The notes under the pieces were generated by a model. The model ran no database searches. It had not been told where the DNA came from and saw nothing but the letters and a program-made list of their open reading frames with translations. Shown here piece after piece: positions 59,073 to 64,000 of a DNA stretch of 64,000 nucleotides. The stretch spans positions 1 to 64,000 of the forward strand of contig NZ_JQKJ01000010.1 of assembly GCF_000745975.1 (NCBI RefSeq), written 5' to 3'. The first letter of the stretch is position 1, and every line of letters begins with the position of its first letter. The translations under genes were made by a program, and so were the position numbers. The stretch is from Desulfobacter vibrioformis DSM 8776 (lineage in GTDB: Bacteria; Desulfobacterota; Desulfobacteria; Desulfobacterales; Desulfobacteraceae).

Positions 59073-59158
59073 ATAGCATGGGCGATCCAGTCTATCAAGG
59101 ACACGCCCTGCGGGTGCTCGTTCCTCGCATCCTTGACACATCTGGTGACCCATGCTGT
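59073..59158. repeat. 86-bp imperfect palindrome in a gene-free stretch
   Basis: ATAGCATGGGCGATCCAG and CTGGTGACCCATGCTGT form outer arms; TCAAGGA and TCCTTGA form inner arms. It lies in the ~510-base stretch 59003-59512, in which I see no convincing gene. It may be a REP/MITE-type element. Confidence 0.5.
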
Positions 59159-59512
59159 GCAAGGAATTAGCGACGGCGATGGAAGCGCAACGTCCACTCA
59201 GGCTCGGGATACTGGTATGTCGTTTACACTGCTGTCTTCATTTTTTCAATATCTTTCTCAAACTGTTATCCATAATTTTAACAGTTTTTAACAGTGAATT
59301 TTCCTTGAAGTGACGCATCGTTCAGATATGATAAGGGCGCTATCATTAACTTGGGGAAAATAAGTTCCTGGATGATTGAGTGCAGCTATTGTGGCATTGT
59401 ACTTGCGATTATTGTAGAAAAGGCCAAGATTCATCGTGAACCGCCAACAAAGTGGGCCATCACATGCCCCAAAAGACCAAACAGCGGCAATTGCCGAAAA
59501 AAGGAAGAGATT

Positions 59513-59611
59513 ATGAAAAAAAAATTTGGTTTTACCCTGTATTCTCTGACCCTGGTACTCGTCACCATCTGCATCTGCCAGTTCGTCTATCCGCCCCCTG
59601 AAAAGGCTTAG
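59513..59611 (+). CDS. Very small membrane protein (32 aa)
   Basis: MKKKFGFTL is followed by a single hydrophobic segment (YSLTLVLVTICICQFVY) and a short PPPEKA tail. GGAAGAG sits six bases before the ATG. Positive residues precede the helix, so the N-terminus should stay in the cytoplasm. A larger in-frame ORF from 59351 has no such support. The function is unknown. Confidence 0.45.
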   Translation: MKKKFGFTLYSLTLVLVTICICQFVYPPPEKA

Positions 59612-59642
59612 CTTTACGCCCATGGGGGTTATAAGGATGAAA

Positions 59643-59683
59643 TCCGGAGACGGGAAACCGGTCTGCGGCGTCCCGTCTCCGGA
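59643..59683 (-). terminator. Hairpin downstream of the sirtuin gene
   Basis: TCCGGAGACGGGA and TCCCGTCTCCGGA are perfect 13-bp inverse arms, starting four bases past the sirtuin stop. No T-run follows on the minus strand. Confidence 0.65.
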
Positions 59684-59687
59684 CGTC

Positions 59688-60506
59688 CTATGTTTCCCAG
59701 AGAGACAGCAGTTCGGGTAAAAATTTGCCCCCGGGCCCGTCAAGGACAATCCCCCGGTGGTGCCGGGCGGCAAACTGCCTGAAAGGATTATCTCCCGGGT
59801 TGATGTCCACAATGACCGCTTCAGGATTTCGGGCCACTGCCGTGCCGATCTGCATGGGAAGGTTGGTGGCCCCGGCCGTGCCCACCACCAAAAGAAGGTC
59901 GGTGGATGTAGCCCATGCCATGGCGGATTCGGCTTTGTACCATGTTTCGTTGTAGCATTCGTCAAACCAGAGGACATGGGGCCGGGCAAGGCTGCCGCAC
60001 CTGGGGCAGGTCAGCAGCTTTTTTTCTTCCTCGGTGACCGGCTGGTCTTTTGTTTTGTCTGCCATGCCTTCGGGAAAGTCAAACAGCTTTGGGGTGCATT
60101 CTCCTGCACACCGTAGAAAATTAAGGTTCCCGTGGATCTGGAAGGTTCGTTCAAGGCTGTTGCCGGCCCGCAGATGAAGACCGTCCACATTCTGGGTAAC
60201 CAGACAGAACCTGTCTTTGAAAATCTTTTCCATTTGGACAATGGCATGGTGGCCTGAATTGGGTTCTGCATTCTTACACACGGTCCGCCGGTAAAGGTAC
60301 CAGGCCCAGACCTCCCAAGGGCTTTGGGTAAACATGCTGTGGGTGGCCATCTGTTCAGGCCGGTACTCTTTTGACCCCACAGTCCAATACCCTTCAGGCC
60401 CCCGAAATGTAGGGATTCCGCTTTCAGCTGAAATGCCGGCCCCGGTTAAAACAGTGATCCGTTTGTTGTTGTCCTTAAACGGCTCAAGCAGTCTGGTTGT
60501 GTCCAT
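59688..60506 (-). CDS. Sir2-family NAD-dependent protein deacylase
   Basis: The 272-residue sirtuin has GAGISAESGIPTFRG near residues 22-37 (NAD site) and TQNVDGLH near 104-111. The catalytic His is in QIHGN, and a zinc site is formed by CAGEC and CPRCG. The C-terminal NAD motif reads GTAGATNLP rather than the usual GTS. It should remove acyl groups from protein lysines. GGAGG precedes the ATG. No acetyl-CoA synthetase is adjacent, though an Acs-like gene lies 9 kb away. Confidence 0.92.
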   Translation of the reverse strand: MDTTRLLEPFKDNNKRITVLTGAGISAESGIPTFRGPEGYWTVGSKEYRPEQMATHSMFTQSPWEVWAWYLYRRTVCKNAEPNSGHHAIVQMEKIFKDRFCLVTQNVDGLHLRAGNSLERTFQIHGNLNFLRCAGECTPKLFDFPEGMADKTKDQPVTEEEKKLLTCPRCGSLARPHVLWFDECYNETWYKAESAMAWATSTDLLLVVGTAGATNLPMQIGTAVARNPEAVIVDINPGDNPFRQFAARHHRGIVLDGPGGKFLPELLSLWET

Positions 60507-60643
60507 GTTTCGGCCTCCTTGTCTGTTTCAATTGTTTATCTCAATTGATACGCGTGAATTGAATAACCCATTATAAACAGGACGATACCATGAAACGTAC
60601 AGGATAGGAACTTCCTTTTTGAATTTTTGAATTCATGAAATTA

Positions 60644-63163
60644 TTAAACATTCTGGGAGAGAATAGAACCGAGTTTCAAGGATAGCTCTCTTATGGAAAA
60701 CGGTTTTTGAATGAAATGAATACCCTGTTTTAAAATGCCCTTCTCAGCTATCACGTTTTCAGTATAACCAGACATGAACAGCACCTTCATCGCAGGCCTC
60801 AAGGGGGAGAGAATCTCGTAAAGCACCTTTCCATTCATCCCTGGCATCACCACATCGGTAAGCATCAGATGGATATCCCCTTTGTGCTTTTCTGAAACGC
60901 TCCGGGCCTCCACGGGTGATCTTGAGGGTAAAACAAAATAACCTAACCTGGTTAATGCCGAGCAGATGAAGATTCTCAGCTTCTCTTCATCTTCCACCAC
61001 CAGAACGGTTCCACCGCCAGCATGAATGGGCTCAATTTCGGTCTGCCGCTCTCCGATCTGCTCTATCTTCCGGGATAGAGGAAAATAGATCTTGAAAACA
61101 GTTCCATGGTCTGGCTCACTGTAAACCCATATGGTACCCCCATGTTGTTTGACAATTCCGTAAACAGTGGATAATCCCAGACCAGTCCCTTTACCGGCTT
61201 CCTTTGTGGTAAAAAAAGGTTCAAAGATCCTCTCTCTGGTCTTTTCATCCATACCTTTGCCTGTATCTGCCACTGACAGCATCAGATAGTTGCCAGGCCT
61301 GACATCAAGCTTAACCGACGCATGATCTTTATCCAGGAAGACGACCCTGGTCTCTATGGTCAGAACGCCCCCATCCGGCATGGCGTCACGGGCATTAACG
61401 GCAAGGTTCAGAAGGATCTGCTCCATCATACCTGAATCTGCATCGATTTGAGGGATGCGCTCTTCCAGCACGGTTTTAATGGTGATGTCCTCTCCGATCA
61501 AGCGCCTGATCATATTGCTGAACCCCTCAATAACAGTATTGAGGCTGAGGGTTGCCATCTCAAGAACCTGCTTGCGGGCAAATGCAAGAAGCTGCCTGGT
61601 CAAACCTTTGGCACGTTCAGCCGCCTGCAGTATCTCCTCTAAATTCTGGTGCAGCTCACTCTCTGACGGGGTATCATCAAGGCTGATCTGTGAATACCCC
61701 ATAACGATTGCAAGCATGTTGTTGAAATCGTGGGCAATCCCTCCTGCCAGGCGGCCCACGGACTCAAGTTTCTGGGACTGCTGAAGCTGTGCTTCCAAAG
61801 AGCGCTTTTCCTGTTCACTCTTCTGTTTTTCCGCTGTTATATCCCTTGCAATGCTGGAAGCCCCGACTATCCTTTCACTCTCATCCCGAATAGGTGAAAC
61901 CTGCAAAGAGACGTCTAATAATTTGCCATCTCTGGCTACCCAGACCGTCTCAACCTGATCCGCAGGCTGGCCAGCCTTTATCCTTGCCAGCATACGCGGC
62001 ATCTCATCAGGTTGGTCCTGTGGTGTGAGAAAGGAGATATGCTTTCCAAGAACCTCACGCTCATCGTAACCGTAGATCCGCCTGGCCCCCCTGTTCCAGC
62101 TGACAATCTCCCCTTCAAGGGTTTTGCCGATAATGGCATCATCAGATGACTCAACGATACGGGCAATCCGGCGTAGAGCCTGTTCAGACCGCAGCCGCGA
62201 CTCCTGGATACGGGCATTGTAGATTGCCATTGAACAGACCTTAGCCAGAGGCAGGGCCAGAGCCAGATAACGCTCTTTATACTCCCGGAAGGTGAGGTCA
62301 TCAATTTCCAGAATACCCAGACAGACCCCTTTGTATCCCATGTATATTGCAAATCCGCGACCTGAATCTGTCCATGCAAACTGTTTTCCAGCACTTAATC
62401 CGGACGCTTCCTGCCCATTACAAAAAGGCGCATAGAATATGCGGCCAGGGGCGAAAAGAAGGTTAAACAGCTCCTCAATATGGCCAATGGCCTCCTTTTC
62501 ACTCTCTGAAGCCATCAGAATATTCATCAGATCAATCAACATCAGGTGATCTGCAAAAAAGTGATCAGGAGGCGGTGACATACCGCTCCGACTTTGGCGT
62601 AGATCCGCCACAAGACGTTCCATAGAGAGTTTTAGCATATCCACGCCTATGGGAATTGATTCGGTTGGCAGGTCAAGATATCTGCCCAGGGCAGATAATT
62701 CGGCATGGCAATTTCCGCCGACAGAGGTGTTTAACAGGGTAAGTTTCTTTGTGGTCTCATGAAAAAATTCTCTGGCTGTCTCCTGATCAAATCCCCACGC
62801 TGCAATCTCTTGCCTCCAGTTCAACAGCCAGCCGGGGGTCATAAGATATGCCCCCTCCGCGATAAGGTGATCGACCATGGCAGAGGGAGCTACCAGGTAA
62901 AAACATAACTTTGGAGCCAACAGAAAAGCTGAACTGCCCCCCTTGCTGATGGCGTCACACCCACCCAGACAGCCACCACCAATGATCGCATCCACCCCTT
63001 CAGTCTCACTGGAGAAGCGGTGTGACAGAGCCTCCCCTCCTTTTTGAAAACTCTGCTGACAGGAAAGATCATAGGTCTCTATCTCCAGGCCAGATAGATC
63101 CCGGGAAGCTGCCACCACAGCTTCCACCTCTTTCAGGAAATACGGGCAACAGAGAAGTCTCAT
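60644..63163 (-). CDS. Hybrid histidine kinase with DUF1638-like input domain, PAS and receiver
   Basis: The protein has 839 residues from the ATG at 63163, chosen because GAGGA lies eight bases before it and it follows the upstream stop by one base. Residues 1-~195 are cysteine-rich (Cys5, 6, 35, 65, 69, 87, 152) and contain [10 protein letters not shown], the DUF1638 style. A GAF-like part (~205-320) and a PAS (~330-445) follow, then a HisKA with His478, an HATPase with DTGKGM and GTGLGLS, and a receiver with Asp770. It is coupled to the URO-D methyltransferase gene, so it may sense corrinoid or methyl-group metabolism. Confidence 0.75.
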   Translation of the reverse strand: MRLLCCPYFLKEVEAVVAASRDLSGLEIETYDLSCQQSFQKGGEALSHRFSSETEGVDAIIGGGCLGGCDAISKGGSSAFLLAPKLCFYLVAPSAMVDHLIAEGAYLMTPGWLLNWRQEIAAWGFDQETAREFFHETTKKLTLLNTSVGGNCHAELSALGRYLDLPTESIPIGVDMLKLSMERLVADLRQSRSGMSPPPDHFFADHLMLIDLMNILMASESEKEAIGHIEELFNLLFAPGRIFYAPFCNGQEASGLSAGKQFAWTDSGRGFAIYMGYKGVCLGILEIDDLTFREYKERYLALALPLAKVCSMAIYNARIQESRLRSEQALRRIARIVESSDDAIIGKTLEGEIVSWNRGARRIYGYDEREVLGKHISFLTPQDQPDEMPRMLARIKAGQPADQVETVWVARDGKLLDVSLQVSPIRDESERIVGASSIARDITAEKQKSEQEKRSLEAQLQQSQKLESVGRLAGGIAHDFNNMLAIVMGYSQISLDDTPSESELHQNLEEILQAAERAKGLTRQLLAFARKQVLEMATLSLNTVIEGFSNMIRRLIGEDITIKTVLEERIPQIDADSGMMEQILLNLAVNARDAMPDGGVLTIETRVVFLDKDHASVKLDVRPGNYLMLSVADTGKGMDEKTRERIFEPFFTTKEAGKGTGLGLSTVYGIVKQHGGTIWVYSEPDHGTVFKIYFPLSRKIEQIGERQTEIEPIHAGGGTVLVVEDEEKLRIFICSALTRLGYFVLPSRSPVEARSVSEKHKGDIHLMLTDVVMPGMNGKVLYEILSPLRPAMKVLFMSGYTENVIAEKGILKQGIHFIQKPFSIRELSLKLGSILSQNV

Positions 63164-63164
63164 G

Positions 63165-64000
63165 TCACACATCCTCAGCATTGATCCAGTTCAAAGGGTA
63201 CTGCCCCCAGCGGCGCACCGCGTCAGCAACCGCCAGCAGGATATCCTCATTGACCATCAGGGGGATCTCCCCATGATTGTCCGACAGGACAAATCCGCCT
63301 CCCGGCCCAGCCAGGGCAATGGCCCGCTTCACTTCTGACTCAATATCTTCTGAACGCCAACTTCCCATTGCAAGCGCATTCAGGTCTCCTACAAGCGTAA
63401 GTTTTCCCCTGCACAGCGATTTCAATGCACCAAGATCCTCCTCTGCACTGGCGCTCATGCCAACGAAACCCGCTCTGAAAATTTCATTCACAACCGGCAC
63501 CCCCGTTCCAGATGCCATGTGAATCATCACAGCACCATTTATACGGGAGATAACATTGACAGCTGTCGGTAATCCGTACTGCAATATAAAATCCCGGGAC
63601 ATGATAGCAGGCGAGAACGCAGGGTCAGAATAGAGTATGGATGCCGCCCCGGCCTTGAGCTGTGCGTTAGCCCATGCCACACAGTATTGCGTGTTTATCA
63701 GAAGAAGACGCTCAAGCAGATCCGGCCGTTCATGGATCAGATCAAGATACGGCCCGAATCCCATCTGCATGATGGGCAGAGAGGTGGGTGAGATAATAAC
63801 GCCGGCAATCGGGATATCGTTGCCAACAGCAGCCTTTAGCCGACCTGTTGATTGCAGAACCCCCTGCAACGGCTGGTTACCAGCCACCTCAGGAGGATCA
63901 AGAAGAGAGATCTCTTCTGCCCTTCTGATAATGGGAGCTCCGGCGTTTGGTGGGCCATTGTCACAATAGAGGGCCTCTCCGCCCCAGGCCAGAATCTCCA
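63165..64000 (-). CDS. Uroporphyrinogen-decarboxylase-family (MtaA-like) protein, 5' end outside window
   Basis: The frame is open to the right edge of the window; 277 codons are visible and the start lies beyond. Sequence such as WGGEALYCDNGPPNAGAP, LVGDLNALAMGSW and GGFVLSDNHGEIPLMVNED fits the URO-D fold of corrinoid-dependent methyltransferases (MtaA/MtbA type) better than heme-pathway HemE. These enzymes move methyl groups between corrinoid proteins and thiols. Its stop is one base from the kinase start, so the two are one transcript. The substrate is unknown. Confidence 0.8.
   Translation of the reverse strand, partial: EILAWGGEALYCDNGPPNAGAPIIRRAEEISLLDPPEVAGNQPLQGVLQSTGRLKAAVGNDIPIAGVIISPTSLPIMQMGFGPYLDLIHERPDLLERLLLINTQYCVAWANAQLKAGAASILYSDPAFSPAIMSRDFILQYGLPTAVNVISRINGAVMIHMASGTGVPVVNEIFRAGFVGMSASAEEDLGALKSLCRGKLTLVGDLNALAMGSWRSEDIESEVKRAIALAGPGGGFVLSDNHGEIPLMVNEDILLAVADAVRRWGQYPLNWINAEDV

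Noticed and set aside
59288-59989. 233-codon minus-strand frame reaching into the sirtuin gene
   Set aside because: It overlaps the sirtuin gene in another frame on the same strand and shows no motifs.

Overview
The window looks like a chromosomal segment of an anaerobic, diazotrophic deltaproteobacterium, most likely a Desulfobacteraceae-type sulfate reducer. This is inferred from gene content: a nifH-nifI1-nifI2-nifDKENB-fdx-nifV cluster of the type found in strict anaerobes, an archaeal-type split glutamate synthase, LL-diaminopimelate aminotransferase (DapL), a butyrate kinase/phosphotransbutyrylase-like fusion, and a corrinoid-methyltransferase-type (URO-D family) gene. No dsr/apr genes or rRNA are present to confirm the assignment. 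I recognised no tRNA, rRNA, CRISPR array or prophage.

Layout. 1-2.9 kb is a worn accessory margin: the C-terminus of an IS4-like transposase, a tiny secreted-peptide ORF, a sensor kinase whose phospho-acceptor His is replaced by Asn, a small zinc-ribbon protein, and an MNT nucleotidyltransferase next to a truncated HEPN gene, followed by palindromic repeats. 3.0-8.7 kb (minus strand) is a TolC/adaptor/RND tripartite efflux operon. 9.2-15.1 kb holds an APC-like membrane protein, clpB, an HD-GYP-like protein, a decayed small gene and a GNAT acetyltransferase. 15.4-26.1 kb is the nitrogen-fixation operon behind a recognisable sigma-54 promoter. 26.4-29.8 kb is a complete, tightly overlapping dTDP-L-rhamnose operon (rfbACDB). 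29.9-34.9 kb (minus strand) is a three-gene glutamate synthase operon that could assimilate the ammonium made by the nitrogenase. 35.2-49.1 kb is mixed housekeeping: acyltransferase, chemoreceptor, dapL, a zinc-less DksA-like protein, a VWA/OmpA lipoprotein, uppP, phosphohexomutase, UvrD-like helicase, MFS, enoyl-CoA hydratase and TauE-like permease. 49.4-53.9 kb carries an acetyl-CoA-synthetase-like protein with damaged ATP-loop motifs and the Buk-Ptb-like fusion. 54-58.6 kb has two convergent peptidoglycan enzymes. 58.7-59.6 kb is degenerate: a frameshifted radical-SAM/SPASM remnant, palindromic DNA and a very small membrane protein. 59.7-64 kb has a sirtuin and a URO-D methyltransferase coupled to a hybrid histidine kinase with a DUF1638-like input domain.

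The functions that fit together best are nitrogen fixation (nif), its post-translational control (NifI1/NifI2) and ammonium assimilation (split GltS). Cell-envelope functions recur: rhamnose, UppP, phosphohexomutase, PBPs and OmpA. The parts that look least described are the URO-D/DUF1638-kinase pair at the right edge, the Buk-Ptb fusion beside a degenerate acyl-CoA synthetase, and several families of intergenic palindromic or tandem repeats, one of which sits inside the nif operon.
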